A stretch of DNA of 64,000 nucleotides from Piscicola geometra (GCA_943735955.1 OX030958.1:1808493-1872492), one strand, 5' to 3'; counted from the first letter of the stretch, positions 33,290 to 52,625 are shown. Notes: a model not told the origin generated them from the letters alone. Numbers and translations are program-made.

Positions 33290-33924
33290 TGGTTGGTGAA
33301 CTCCAACTTGGAATTTAGGAAAATTATATTACTTTTTTATAGTTGGGCAACCAACCAAAGTACCATAAAGTTTTGCCTTAATGAGATAGGCATTAGTCGC
33401 AAGACGTCTGTGGACTGGAAGAACTTCATCCGCGAAGTCTGCATCTGGAGGATGGTGAAGACTGCAACAATAATAGGGGACCAGGTCTACACGTCGAGAT
33501 TGACGAGACCCTCATCTCTCGTCGCAAGCACCACAAAGGCAGAATCTTTCCTCAGCAATGGGTCTTTGGAGGGATATGCAGAGAGACTAAAGAAGTGTTT
33601 CTCTATGCAGTGCCGGATCGGACTGCAGACACTCTGCTGGGTGCCATCAAGGCCTGCATTGTTCCCGGCTCAATCATTCTTTCAGACATGTGGGCTTCAT
33701 ATAGCAGAATAGAAGAGATTGATGGAATGGGTTATAGGCACATAACTATAAATCATTCCACCAACTTTGTTGACCCTACTACTGGAGCCCACACACATAC
33801 TATCGAGAATTTGTGGAACAAGCTGAAAAGAAGGAGTAAGAAAGAAGCAGGAACTGCTAGAAGTCTGCTGGACAGCTATCTAGCAGAGTTTATGTGGAGG
33901 CAGAAAAATAAGAATTTATTATAA
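33290..33924 (+). pseudogene. Merlin (IS1016/ISXO2-like) transposase, frameshifted
   Basis: Reading across a frameshift near 33475, the plus strand gives SRKTSVDWKNFIREVC, then VEIDETLISRRKHHKGR, WVFGGICRETKEVFLYAVPD and IILSDMWASY, ending THTIENLWNKLKRRSKK and a stop at 33922. The three catalytic acids are present: the Asp of VEIDE, the Asp of LSDMW and the Glu of TIENLW. The upstream N-terminal part is unclear and the ends of the element were not found. It is one or two indels away from an intact frame. Confidence 0.8.
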
Positions 33925-35200
33925 TGATCTTTTTATTACTATTTTGAAAGACATAAGTGAGTTTGATCTTAAATATTAAGTTAATTGAATATTTAAAAAT
34001 TACTTTTATTAATATTTCAAAAGACTGTTTATGAATTTGATCATACATATTAAGTTATTTAATTATAAACAACTACTTTTTTATTAGTATTTTAAGACTG
34101 TGTTTGTGAGTTTCAATTCAAAATTCAATTCAAAAATGATTTTATTCCGCAAATTAACATGGTTAATTTCTGGGAGACCCGAAGTAAAAAGTTACAGAGA
34201 AATTGATTAATATAGTAATCACAGTAATCACAAAAATAATTAAAACTAAAATTAAATTAAATGTAAACAAAATTTATATTAACTTTCCATTAATAATCAA
34301 ATTTTTGTATAAATATAAAAGTAAAAGTACCCAGATTTAAAATAGATTTTTATTAGACTGATTGGTCAAAATAATATTTATATATGAATAGACAAATAGA
34401 AAACTATTACGAAAGAAATTTGAATTAATTAACTTGTAAATTATAACCTTATATGAACCTAGTGACAATGAGTTTTCAGCATGTATTGGCAATCTATCCC
34501 AGTAATGCATCATTGAGTATAGAACGGAATTAAGAAAAAATTTGATCTAGGTTTATTGAAATAGAAATCAAAATTATATCTTAAAGGCCTAGTACTAGGT
34601 TTGCTAAATGTTCTAATTTGATTATAAATTAATTGGCAATAATTTAATTTATATATTTTATAGAAGAGAATCAAGGAAAAAACAATGTGTAGCTGATTTA
34701 TATTTAAAATTTTTGCCCTGCTATAATAATTACTAATGTGATCGAACTTATTTAATTGAAACAAAATACGCAGAAAAAAGTTTTGACTTAGACTTAATAA
34801 ATGAAGATTTGATTTGGAGCTACGACCCCAGACAGGAATGCAATAAGTTAAGTAAGGCAAAATAAGGGAATTATATAAAGTCATTAAGATAAATATAGGA
34901 AACTTGAATCTTAAACGATAAATGATACCTAGATTTTTTGATAATTTGCTAGATATATACCTAATATGATTTAACCACTTTAAGTTATCAGAGATAACAA
35001 CACCTAAAAATTTTATAGAGTTTACTCTTTTAATCAATAAATTATTTAGCAATATAGTTGGATGATAGACATCTGTACGAATTTTAAGACCAAAAAAAGA
35101 GTTTGATTCTATATATTAAGTTAATCAAATTTGATTCAATGGCTTTTTTATTAATATTAAAAATTGTTTTGTGAGTTTGATTTTAAGTTAAAAAAATAAT
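33925..35200. repeat. Degenerate AT-rich tandem repeat split by LINE-F
   Basis: Units of about 70-90 bp contain CTTTTTTATTA..ATTTT..AAGACTG..TTTGTGAGTTTGAT and a TATTAAGTTAATT segment (33927, 34010, 34075, 35090, 35145). LINE-F lies between the third and fourth units. Confidence 0.6.
34113..35092 (-). mobile_element. LINE-F, 5'-truncated non-LTR retrotransposon
   Basis: The minus frame (35052-34510, 180 codons) has IKFLGVVISDNLKWLNHI, TLYNSLILPYLTYCIPVWG and a C-terminal stretch typical of CR1/Jockey-like reverse transcriptases after the catalytic palm. GAGTTT occurs at both edges (34106-34111 and 35099-35104) as a possible short target duplication. The 3' end (plus left) is TTGAATTGAA-rich. 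Confidence 0.7.
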
Positions 35201-35280
35201 TATTGTTTATACACAATAAAATTACAAGTGTTGTTCTTTTACTCCGTAATATATTTATATATATATATTTGAAAGAAAAA

Positions 35281-35660
35281 TTTAATTTTCAAAGGTATAT
35301 TGTAAAAAGTTCATATTATATAAAACTTTTTATAAAATGATACTTTTCAATTTTCAAGATCCATATTACAAAAATGATACTTTTTTAAGTCCGTTTATTT
35401 TCAATATTATGCAAATAAATTTTATAAAATGATACTTTTTAATTTTCAAAGGTATATTGTAAAAAGTTCATATTATATGAAATTTTTTATAAAATGATAC
35501 TTTTTAATTTTCAAGATCCATATTACAAAAATGATACTTTTTTAAGTCCGTTTATTTTCAATATTGTGCAAATAAATTTTATAAAATGATACTTTTTAAT
35601 TTTCAAGATCCATATTACAAAAATTATACTTTTTAAAGTCCGTTTATTTTCATAATTATG
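35281..35660. repeat. AT-rich tandem repeat, period about 157 bp
   Basis: TTAATTTTCAAAGGTATATTG recurs at about 35282 and 35438. The segment TTTTCAAGATCCATATTACA recurs three times (about 35352, 35508, 35599). The last unit is partial. Confidence 0.75.
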
Positions 35661-35941
35661 GAAATAAATTTTATGTATATTTTATTCCAACCAATAGGAA
35701 TTGAATAGCCGATATTATAGTTTGTGGCAGAAATGTAAAACAGATACCATAATTTTTTTATTATTATTTCAAATGTAAACTTAGCCAGAATATTGGTATC
35801 CCATATTAACCGGGTAAACGGATAAAAGGTCTTCTGGATAAAACTCTTCGGATAAAAAGTCTTCCGGATAAAAAGTATTATCATCATCCCCACCACAGTC
35901 ATCATCACCACCACCAGTTATCATCATCATCGTCATCATCA

Positions 35942-36192
<251 letters not shown>

Positions 36193-36267
36193 CTCTAATA
36201 AATCGACCCTCTGGATCATTGCCAAAGATGCATTTAACTTTCCCATCACATGTGTGAACAATTTGAA

Positions 36268-36416
36268 AGAGATGCGTGGATAGATGGATAGATGGATGGA
36301 TGGATGGATGGATGGATGGATGGGTGGATGGATGGATGGATGGATGGATGAATGAATGAATGGATGGATGAATAGATGGATGGATGGATGGATGGATGAA
36401 TGAATTAATGGATGGA
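36268..36416. repeat. (GGAT)n microsatellite
   Basis: GGATGGATGGAT with scattered AGAT, GAAT and GGTG variants. Inside the fold-back structure. Confidence 0.95.
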
Positions 36417-36794
36417 TCAACGGCATCTTAATTGTAACTAATATGGCGTTGATGTAATCTTGATTCTGAAGTAGACGTGTCTTTAATATTTTGATGATGA
36501 TGATAATGATAACTGGCGGTGGTGATGGTGATGATGATGGTGGTGGAGATAATGATGATGATAATGACTTTTTATCCGGAAGACTTTTTATCCGGAAGAC
36601 TTTTTATCCGGAAGACTTTTTATCCGGAAGACTTTTTATCCAGAAGACTTTTTATCCGGAAGAATTTTTGTCCGAAGACTTTTTATCCGAAGACTTTTTA
36701 TCCGGAAGACTTTTTATCCGAAAGACCTTTTATCCTAGAACCTATTAACCGACTTTCCTTTATCTTTAAAATCTAATTAAACAATCCCCTAAAT

Positions 36795-37015
36795 CTGTTC
36801 TTAGATCATCGATTTTTAAGCGTTTTTTTCGTTTTTCAGTTAAACAATCTTTTGCTAAACGGTCTTTTTCTTATTGTGGTTCTTTTTATGGAATTATTTA
36901 CCTCTTCTCTAACTTCAACTAAGTCACTAAGTCGTGGCCTGAAGACGTCTTTGTTAAGAACGTAAGAGCTTTTTTTCGCTTTGTAGAGGGAGCTATACAA
37001 ATATTTAATCAATCA
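36795..37015 (+). mobile_element. LINE-E 3'-end fragment
   Basis: The plus strand carries a decayed LINE C-terminus (LSRGLKTSLLRT, then stop) and a short 3' UTR with GCTTTGTAGAGGGAGCTATAC ending in ATCAATCAATCAA. A better preserved copy is at 60490-60722. It meets the 3' end of LINE-C at this point. Confidence 0.55.
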
Positions 37016-37017
37016 AT

Positions 37018-39312
37018 CAAATTCAAGAGCGCTCGTAAATAAATTTGTTAAACAGATATGTCTTCAGATCCTTATGAAAAGTAAATAATGATTTAGGAGT
37101 AGTTAAATAAGGAGGTAATGAGTTCCAAATATATGGACCTGCATAATGGAAAGAACGTTTAGCAAAAGAGTTATTAATGGAAGGGATGAAATAATGATTT
37201 TGAGTGGATGACCTTAAATTCCTTCTATGAGGGTGAGTTATTAATGATTTGAGGTATATTGGGGATACTGGGGAGTTTTTTAATTTAAACATAAAAACAC
37301 AGATTTTAAATATAATCTTAAATTTGATGGGGAGCCAATGTAATAAGATGAGAGAGGGTGTAATGTGGTGATAAATAGGAGTACGGCTAAAGACTCTAGC
37401 AGCATAATTAAATACTTTATTTAATGGTTTTAAAGTAGTTTCAAGTAAATTATAATAGAGTGACTTACAATAGTCAATTTGAGATAAAACAAGTGCAGAG
37501 ACTAACATCTTTAAAGAAGGGTCATCTAAGTAAGGTAATAATTGTCTGATACGTCTGGGATGAAAATAGCAAGATTTAGTGACTGATAGAATTTGGTTTG
37601 ATAAGGTTAATTTTGAGTCGAAAATAAATCCTAAGCTACGAATATGATTAGATGGAACAATAGTATGAGTGGAGAAATTACATGGACCATTAATTAGTTT
37701 ACCATTTTTATCAAAAAATATAAGTTCAAACTTTAGTGGATTCAATTTTAAAGACATTGAGCTAGACCAGTTTTCAATAGATAATAGACATGAAGATATA
37801 GATGACATAACAGTATTATATGAGGATGTATCGAAGCTGACATATAACTGCGAATCGTCAGCATAGGATAGGGAGTTGAGAGAATGAGAGGAAATGATAG
37901 AAGATAATTCAGAGACGTATAGAATAAAGAACAAAGGACCAAGAATAGAACCTTGAGGAACACCATATGAGTAAGTAGATGGGGTAGAGGTACAGTGATT
38001 TAAAGAAACATAAACAGATCTATTAGACAAATATGACTTAATCCATAAAAACGAAGAATCCTTAATATTGAACTTATTTTTTAGTAATAGTAGTAATAAA
38101 GAGTGGTCTACAGTGTCAAAAGCGGCCGAATAATCTAAACAAACAAACAAGTACAGAACATTTTTTATTATCAAAGGCGTAAATAAGATCATTATAGAGT
38201 TTTAAGAGGGATGATTCACAGTTATGACCTAAACGAAAACCAGATTGTGAATAAGGTATAAGGGAGTTAACATTTAAATATGAATAGATTTGTTGATAAA
38301 CTACTTTTTCTATTATTTTAGTTATGAATGTTAGATTGGAAATAGGTCTATAGTTAGACATTTGAGTAGGGTCTAATGAATTATTTTTTAAAGTAGGTAT
38401 GATAACAGAAGCTTTGTATAAAGTCGGAAATTTAGATGTAGAGAGAGACAGATTAACAATGAAAAGAATTATAGGGTAAAAAATATCAGACAATTCCTCA
38501 ATCAAATAAGTTGGAATTATGTCAAGAGAACAGGTAGATGTAGACATGGAATTAATAATTAAGAACAGGTCAGGTAGAGAAATTGAAGAAAAACTGACAA
38601 AATTAAATTCACTATTGTTAATATAATTATTAGGGCTAAGAATAGAGGTATTAGTGTTAAAATTAGACCTTATTGTTTCTACTTTACTTGTTATGTAATT
38701 ATGATAATCTTGAGAAGAGAAAGATGAAGGAGGTGGAAGGTTTTTATTTAATAATTTAGAAAGTGACTGCCAACGATTCTTTGAAGAAGAAGCGTTGACT
38801 ATAGAAATTCTAAAATAATTACAGTGCTTAGAGAATAATATAGATTTGTATTGGTTAAGAGAAGACAAGTAAAGTTTATAATTAAAGGAAGAACTATGAG
38901 ACCTAAACTTACGCTCATGTCTACGTGCCACCCGTTTCAGAGTCGCACATTCACTGTCGAACCACGGAGACCGTTTCGACAGCAGACGACATGAGCGCAA
39001 TTTTAAAGGTAAAATGATATCAAGAATTGAAGAAATAGAATCATTAAAATATGTAAGAAACTCATCAACATCAGTGAAACCATTAAAACTAAAATATTTA
39101 ATTAGTAGAGTAAATGTGTCCTTATTAAATTTTTTCCAGTTTCTGCTATACGTTTTGATAGTAGTATTATTAAGGTTATTATTTAGATTATATTTGAAGT
39201 TAAGATAGTGATCAGAAGAGTGAAATTTGGTGGTAGATATATCAGATATTTTAGAAAGTGAAGAAGTTATTAAAAAATCAATATTATTTCCAGATGAATG
39301 GGTTAGAAATTT
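37018..39312 (-). mobile_element. LINE-C, nearly intact reverse-transcriptase region, 5'-truncated
   Basis: Two minus-strand frames (39000 and upstream to 38116; 38192-37023) overlap with one frameshift near 38150. Together they encode the endonuclease-RT linker (SKRSPWFDSECATLKR), RT fingers (MSNYRPISNLTFITKI, SGFRLGHNCESSLL), DYSAAFDTVDH, PQGSILGPLFF and an intact SYADDSQLY catalytic box, then LHWLPIKFKIIFKI and the C-terminus FNKFIYERS. The LHWLP block places it with CR1/L2-like LINEs. The 3' tail is a TTGA repeat. The frame stays open 5' of the first Met to about 39312, where it stops abruptly. Further pieces are at 50322, 52556 and 58955. Confidence 0.88.
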
Positions 39313-39585
39313 AGTGATTGATTGATTGATAAAACTATAGTTAAAAAATGTAAAATAATTATATTTATCGGTAGTTTAAATGAAAATTTATTTCAATTTA
39401 ATTAACTGAATTATCAATTTTTCTATAATTTAAAGTAAAATTTCTAAAACTATTGAACAATATCAAGCGCTGCAAATAATTCTTTAATTGAGTTCACTTT
39501 TGTAAAAACACTTTTTGAAAATTGTTTGGGAATATATATATAATCTAAATTATTTCTATAGAGTATTTTATTAAATAGCTTTGAA

Positions 39586-47101
<7,516 letters not shown>

Positions 47102-47155
47102 CTTCTAAGTGCCCCTCATTGACCCGGCTTTCTTGCTCTTCTCTTCCTTTCACAT

Positions 47156-47161
47156 AATAAA
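47156..47161 (+). terminator. RNASEH2B polyadenylation signal
   Basis: AATAAA lies 55 bp after the RNASEH2B stop codon in an AT-rich context. Confidence 0.7.
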
Positions 47162-47251
47162 ACTAAACTTTGTTTGAAACTTACATGACTTTACTTAAAA
47201 AAGTATATTTTATTACATCAAATAAAACTACACTAAAATGTCTTCTCCGAT

Positions 47252-47430
47252 TTAAAAAAAATATTCGGTATTTGTCTGAATATATGCAGTCAGTCCGAAT
47301 GCGTATAGTGGTAACGTTGAATACGTAACCTCCTGAAACTTCTTTTCATTCTTAAAATGATCAATGTTTTTGGTGAAAGTTTTGGATAAAGTCTCAACAT
47401 CTAAAGTTTTTAGATATGTTATCCAACCAG
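47252..47430 (-). CDS. Unrecognised terminal exon, convergent with RNASEH2B
   Basis: The minus strand is open for 59 codons from a TTGGTCAG acceptor at 47431 (GWITYLKTLDVETLSKTF, HFKNEKKFQEVTYSTLPLYA, FGLTAYIQ) to TAA at 47252. An AATAAA on the same strand follows about 40 bp later. Composition is varied and not repeat-like. I do not recognise the protein. If real, upstream exons lie to the right of 47.4 kb; I could not place them. The two genes would converge tail-to-tail within about 150 bp. Confidence 0.35.
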
Positions 47431-47664
47431 CTGACCAACCAAAGAAACCATGTCACGCCCTTTTCCCAATGACGGAAAAGCAAACGCTAAAAATATGAAA
47501 AACACCTCGATTACTATGAGATATTTTATATCTACAACGATAAAAAGATCTTATTAAACTTTGACGATATACTGTATTTGACTATCGTTTTTAAATATAA
47601 AGTTACCTTCTTTCATGGTTCGTTTCGTATGATTGAGTGAAGAATGGTGTTTGGACCAGAGGCG

Positions 47665-47990
47665 ACGATCTGCTGCAAATCTTGGAAGGGGGTGGGTCCT
47701 ACCCAGCATAGACGATTCTGGGGCCTGGACTTATAAATTAATTTTTTAAAATTCTGTTTTAATACAAATATTTAAGTAAGAACAGAATAGTTTTGTTTTA
47801 GACAGCTATCACTTTAAATACATGTACTCACAATGTATTACTATACAAAAGTTATGTTTTATGCATGGTTGGCGATTGTGCTCGTATCAAAACAAGAGTT
47901 TTAAAATGTTTTATTTTAAAGCAGACCCTTTCACTACCAAAAATTGGGGGGGGGGAACCGCACCCCAGGATCTCCGACCATGTTTGGGAC
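47665..47990. repeat. Dispersed repeat with GC-rich ends (copy 2, inverted)
   Basis: CAGAGGCGACGATCTGCTGC, CAAATCTTGG and GACGATTCTGGGG at the left and a GGGGGGGGAACCGCACCCC segment with CGACCATGTTTGGG at the right mirror 17440-17765. It is non-coding. Confidence 0.5.
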
Positions 47991-47999
47991 ATGCAAAAG

Positions 48000-48800
48000 A
48001 ATATAATAGACTATAATATAATAGACTATAAAAAAACTATTATTTAAAGAAAATAAAAGAATGCAATTACCATGATAATTTATTGAATCGAACTTCCTCA
48101 AAGCCAGAAAAGAAAGAGATTAAAAGCGTCGCTGGTTTGCAGATTAGACAGGAAATAAAGCATTGTTAAGATGCTCAAGAGACTTTATCCGATGAACACA
48201 ATTTCAAAGTATTTTCACGGTTGTGTGTGAGTGTGTGTGTGTGAAGGATCGGATTAAAAAACGAGTGGGCCTGAGTGAGTCGATTTCAACAAAAATTTAT
48301 TTTCACGATCCAAAACTGCAATATATTCTTTTTAAAAGTTTAATTTTTTTTTCTCTGATTACAGATAAGTTCACTGCTGAATGCTCTTTTTTCGCTTCTA
48401 AAAAGCGGTTTTTATAAAACGCTATACAAGTTTTATTTATAAGTACAAAAAAGTTGAATACTTTTGCATCTAATCATCATGCAAAAAACTTCTTTTACCA
48501 ACTGTTTATCCCATAGGCCTAGAAATAAATGTTTTTTGTCGTGAATTTTAAAACAGATTTTTAGCTATATTTGAGGTGCTGAATTTGAGTATAAAATCAG
48601 TTTTCTTCTATTAGCTCTAGTTTTTAAGATAGTTTCCATTTTAATCTTCTGTTTTTACCCCAATAATAATTATAATTTATATCTTTTCTTGTTTTTTGGA
48701 TTTTAAACTTATCGCTTGCCCTATCTTGCTCTCGGAATTAAAATCTTCAACCAATAACTGTCTAACGGACTACAAAAATTTTATATATTCGCAATACGTG
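48000..48800. other. AT-rich region without recognisable features
   Basis: Apart from a short GT tract (48220-48242) I see no gene or repeat family. Confidence 0.3.
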
Positions 48801-48814
48801 AATAACTTATTTTA

Positions 48815-48920
48815 AATCGAAGAAGTGCCAGGGCCTCAAATTGAGCACCAGTGCACAGCTTGCAAGCACTCACTGGCTACCTACTTCACAAGGCAGATGA
48901 GCTCTGCAGATGAAGGACAG
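48815..48920 (+). pseudogene. POLR1H (RPA12)-like C-terminal zinc-ribbon exon, apparently damaged
   Basis: The plus strand reads VPGPQIEHQCTACKHS, then TYFTRQMSSADEGQT. The TRQMRSADEGQT motif is diagnostic of the TFIIS-type ribbon in the RNA polymerase I subunit RPA12. The first CxxC is intact. The expected VFYTC continuation is displaced by about 10 bp: TTCTACACA appears at 48937 and is followed by TGA, where TGT (Cys) is expected. Either the exon ends at the GT after GQT (48917-48918) and the last exon is elsewhere, or this is a decayed copy. No N-terminal ribbon was found nearby. Confidence 0.5.
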
Positions 48921-49344
48921 ACTGTCAGAACTAATCTTCTACACATGACTGTGTTTATGTCTATTACACAATGCAACAAAAAACAAAAAAATTTCTGCTG
49001 TCTGAGTTTTTTAAACTGATTTATACAGAATTTTAGCTGCTGATTTCAAAAATTATTTCAGTTTTTCTGTATCAGGTCAAGTTTTTAAGCTATTTTAAAT
49101 TTAAAAAATTGAAATTTTCAATGAAATCTCTCTGACATTTGTTGCGGTTTTTTCATATTTTCATATTACTATTTTTTTTAGAGTCTGTTTATTTGAAAAA
49201 AATTATTTCTAATACAACATAAATTTAACATATTTAAAACTTCAAATTCATTACTTTTTTAAATGGTAAGTATAAGTAAAAAATAACATAAAAAAGAATT
49301 TCAAGTTTTTATTAAACAATCAAGGCATAACTTTTCTTTTTTTG

Positions 49345-50050
49345 CAACTTCTAGAATGCTCATTTGTAGACACATCTCTTTTCAGTCCAGCAAAAAAAAT
49401 GCAGGTACTCTTGATGTCTGTTTCGATGAAAAGTTATTCGAACATCGTCACAAAGAATATTTTTTATCTTTCAGTCTCAATGCTAAAAGTTCAGCAGCTG
49501 ATTTAAATAAGTTGAGATCACGAACTAAATCATTTAGTTCCATTTGTGAAAATGGAGTTGGAACATCTTCATTAACTAATACGTCATCATCATCTTCTTT
49601 CTTTTCAACAGATGAATTTTCATCCCTTTCAACTGTCTAGTTCAGTGGGAACAGGTACAGGAATTTCGTTGCAATGAGCAACTGGACGACGTGCTGATTC
49701 CAGATCAGGATATTCAAGACTATTTCTGTTATTTCTATTTATTCCTTTTACATCAACAGCACATAAGCGTGGTTTTTTGGTTTTCTCCAAACCATAGGAA
49801 TACCAAACTTTAAGCTACTCATCTTGTCTTTGGTCCAACGACACAGATTATCTGTGCATGTCTTGCACACCATATGTGGAGCCCAATTTTTATCTTGGTC
49901 ACCAAGCTTAAATTTAAAATAGCTGTGGTAAGCCATCTTTATGAAATTAGTCACTGGATTTCTGTTAGAAAGTAGAGTATAATCACGGCATATATAACAA
50001 AAAATGTCTGGGTTGTTTTGGCAATGCCTTTTAGCTTTTTTCATTTTATC
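49345..50050 (-). pseudogene. Fragment of a repeated transposon-associated gene (Cys-rich N-terminus)
   Basis: The minus strand reads CYICRDYTL, then FKLGDQDKNWAPHMVCKTCT and IPMVWRKPKNH, then in another frame VDVKGI, YPDLESARRPVAHCNEIPVP, and further on LNDLVRDLNLFKSAAELLA. This order matches a family of uncharacterised proteins found in many copies in insects and cnidarians, probably mobile-element derived. A frameshift near 49755 and a stop near 49638 break the frame. Confidence 0.55.
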
Positions 50051-50321
50051 TACTAAATATAGAGAATATATTTACTTAAAATTCAAATAAACTTTTAATA
50101 ACTAACCCAAAATAACCTATTTTGAATTTCAGAAATTAAAACAATTGCTAAAAAACAACATAAATATTCTATATATATGGAGAATAAAGAAAACGGTCAC
50201 GTGACCATAGATAAAAAAGTTGACCTGATTGAACAAAGAGAATATCATTTTTGGATTCAGCACTATAAAATTATACTAAATCCATCAAAAAACCTTTGAC
50301 AGCAAATGTTGTGTTGTCCAG

Positions 50322-50712
50322 TGTTATCATTGAAAACTGGTCTAGCTCAATGTCTTTAAAATTGAATCCACTAAATTTGACAACATAATTTTTTTGATAA
50401 AAATGGTAAACTAATTAATGATCTATGTAATTTTTCCCCTCATACTATTGTTCCATCTAATCATAGTCGTAGCTTAGGATTTATTTCTGACTCAAAACTA
50501 ACCTTATCAAACCAAATTCTATTTGTTACTAAATCTTGCTATTTTCATCTCAGACGTATTAGACAATTATTACCTTACTTATATGACCCTTCTTTAAAAT
50601 GTTAGTTTCTGCACTTTTTCTATCTCGAATTGACTATTGTAATTCACTCTATTATAATATACTTGAAAGTATTTTAAAGCCATTAAATAAAGTATTTAAT
50701 TATGCAGCAGAA
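50322..50712 (+). mobile_element. LINE-C fragment (plus orientation)
   Basis: Matches the LINE-C RT region at 37380-37800 in reverse: NWSSSMSLKLNPL, SNHSRSLGFI, DYCNSLYYNILES and PLNKVFNYAA can be read across indels. It ends at the same NYAA codons at which the following tandem motif starts. Confidence 0.75.
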
Positions 50713-50880
50713 CAGTGATTTTCCGGTTCGGATTTTTCAGTTCAAGTTCAAGTTACAGTTATGAAAAATTTAATTTTTCAGTTACTATTCAAGTTACAGT
50801 TATGCAAATTTTAATTTTTCAGTTACTATTTCAGTTTCAGTTATTTTTGTTAGTTACAGTTACAGTTAATAAAGATGGAA
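50713..50880. repeat. Short degenerate repeat of CAGTTAC/TTTTTCAGTTAC units
   Basis: ATTTTTCAGTTACTATTCAA, GTTACAGTTATG and variants recur about every 45 bp between 50740 and 50870. It follows directly after the LINE-C fragment. Confidence 0.5.
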
Positions 50881-51054
50881 AAAAAATGAATTGTTATTTA
50901 TAATACAGCCCAAATTAATGTTTAAAAGTCAAATTATATAAAAGATATATAAATATATAATTTATCAGTTAATTTACGTATTCATAATTTATAAATTAAA
51001 AAATTTTATATTCATAAATTTTAAATTTATTGATACAAAAACATTTAGATTATT

Positions 51055-51530
51055 ATTTAGGCCCCATCTAGAATACCTTTGCAGTGTATGGAGCCCTTCA
51101 TTGAAAAATCAAATTGATTGCATAGAAAATGTACAAAGAAAGGCTACAAAAATGCTACCTTATCTAAAAGACAAGACTTACAACGATAGACTCAAAGTAA
51201 TTAAGTTGCCAACATTAAAATACCGAAAACTTCAGAGGGGACATAATCGAAACCTTTAAAATACTTAATAATAAATATGACAGTAATATAACGGAAGATA
51301 TTTTCACACTTATTACAAGGCAATCAAGAGAATATTCACTAAAATTATCCAAAAAACAGTGCCAAAAGAATAAAAGAATTTTTTTTATACACATAGAGTG
51401 GTAACAGTTTGGAATAGCTTGCCTGATGAGATCGTGAAAGCTGAAAATACAAATAAATTTAAAATAAAATGAGATAAATACTGGGAAAAACCATCCCATG
51501 ATGTACAACTATAAGTGCGACTATGACATA
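51055..51530 (+). mobile_element. Non-LTR retrotransposon C-terminal fragment
   Basis: The plus strand reads PHLEYLCSVWSPSLKNQID, CIENVQRKATKMLP, then after a frameshift DIIETFKILNNKYD and VVTVWNSLPDEIV. The PHLEY..VWSP...IE.VQR.AT pattern is usual after the RT palm of CR1-like LINEs. It is a different family from LINE-A, B and C. Confidence 0.7.
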
Positions 51531-51829
51531 ATAGTAAAAAAAAATTTATATACATAAACATGAATAAATTTTTTTTATATAATAATAATTATTATATATA
51601 TATGTGTGTTTTTTTAAAACCATTATAGAGATCAAAAGATCTTCGTGGTTTAACTCCCTTAACTAAAATAAACTATAATATACGCTGTTCATTTTCATAA
51701 AGTCTTCAATTCCAGATTTTTGCTGAGGCGATTTTTTCCCCTGTAGTTAGGTCTCCGCACAATAAAAACACCCTTTCCACATACGCTTGTGAAGCGGGAG
51801 CTGAAACAATGTCTTGCGCAAAAGAAGCT

Positions 51830-52352
51830 AATAATCTAGGGTACTCAATAATTTAAGTGCTAATATTTCTCTTGTATGTGGGTGAGACACAGAATGAACA
51901 TTTAGCAGAAACTGAATTGCACGACGCATTGATGGAATATAAAAGGATGCTGAGATCCCGAGACATGAAAGTGTAAGACCCTTCTTAGTCCAGCAATCCA
52001 TGCTAATGGCAAAGCGATGTCCAGTTTGAAGATCTTTACGAATTCGATCTTCTACAATGTTCCTATAATCTTTTATCAAAGAAATAATTTTCTCTGAACC
52101 TAAATGATAGAAATCGCATATATTTAAGACTGTTTAATTGAAATTATTTAAATGGCTCATAACTTGGTAAATAATATTAAAAATGTAAATACGTAAAAAA
52201 TTATCAACTACAGTGTGTTGCCTGGTAACTTTCTCCTTATCATTATCATCCTCTTCTGAAACCTGACATTCACTTTTGTCGCATGAAGCTTCGTAAATAA
52301 AATAGGCCCATACGCCATTTTCTTGTTTTCTGCCGCTATTAACTTTAAACAT
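51830..52352 (-). pseudogene. hAT transposase fragments (BED finger and DDE start)
   Basis: The upstream frame (52352-52134) has GVWAYFIYEA and an acidic linker, like the region after a BED zinc finger. The second frame (52079-51828) has RIRKDLQTGHRFAISMDCWT, then LTLSCLGISASFYIPSM, matching the hAT block around the first catalytic Asp (FAISMDCWT). Stops separate the pieces. Further catalytic blocks are absent. Confidence 0.6.
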
Positions 52353-52377
52353 TTCATAAAAATATGTATAACTCTAC

Positions 52378-52545
52378 TTAATTATTACCTATTCACCATA
52401 TCCTTTGTCTTGTAGTATTAAAAAAAAAAAACCATTATCATTAGCATCAGTATCCTATAATTATCTACTATTATCTTATGCAACATGTAACATGGCCTGC
52501 GTCTGTCAAACCGTGATTAATAAAGACAATAATAATAAAAAATTT
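52378..52545 (+). mobile_element. LINE-B 3' UTR fragment (5'-truncated copy)
   Basis: Aligns with 62812-62985 in reverse: ACCATTATCATTAGCATCAG, TATCCTATAATTATCTACTA, TGCAACATGTAACATGGCC, TGCGTCTGTCAAACCGTG and an AATAATAATAAAA tail. It confirms the 3' end of LINE-B. Confidence 0.85.
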
Positions 52546-52555
52546 AAAAAAATCT

Positions 52556-52625
52556 GTTTGGCAAATTTATTTACGAGCGCTCTTGAATTTGAGGGAGAGC
52601 GCTATAGAAATTGATTTGATTGATT
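52556..52625 (+). mobile_element. LINE-C 3' tail fragment
   Basis: Encodes the last residues of LINE-C (FIYERS in one frame), then GAGGGAGAGCGCTATAGAAA and a TTGATTTGATTGATT tail. Confidence 0.65.
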
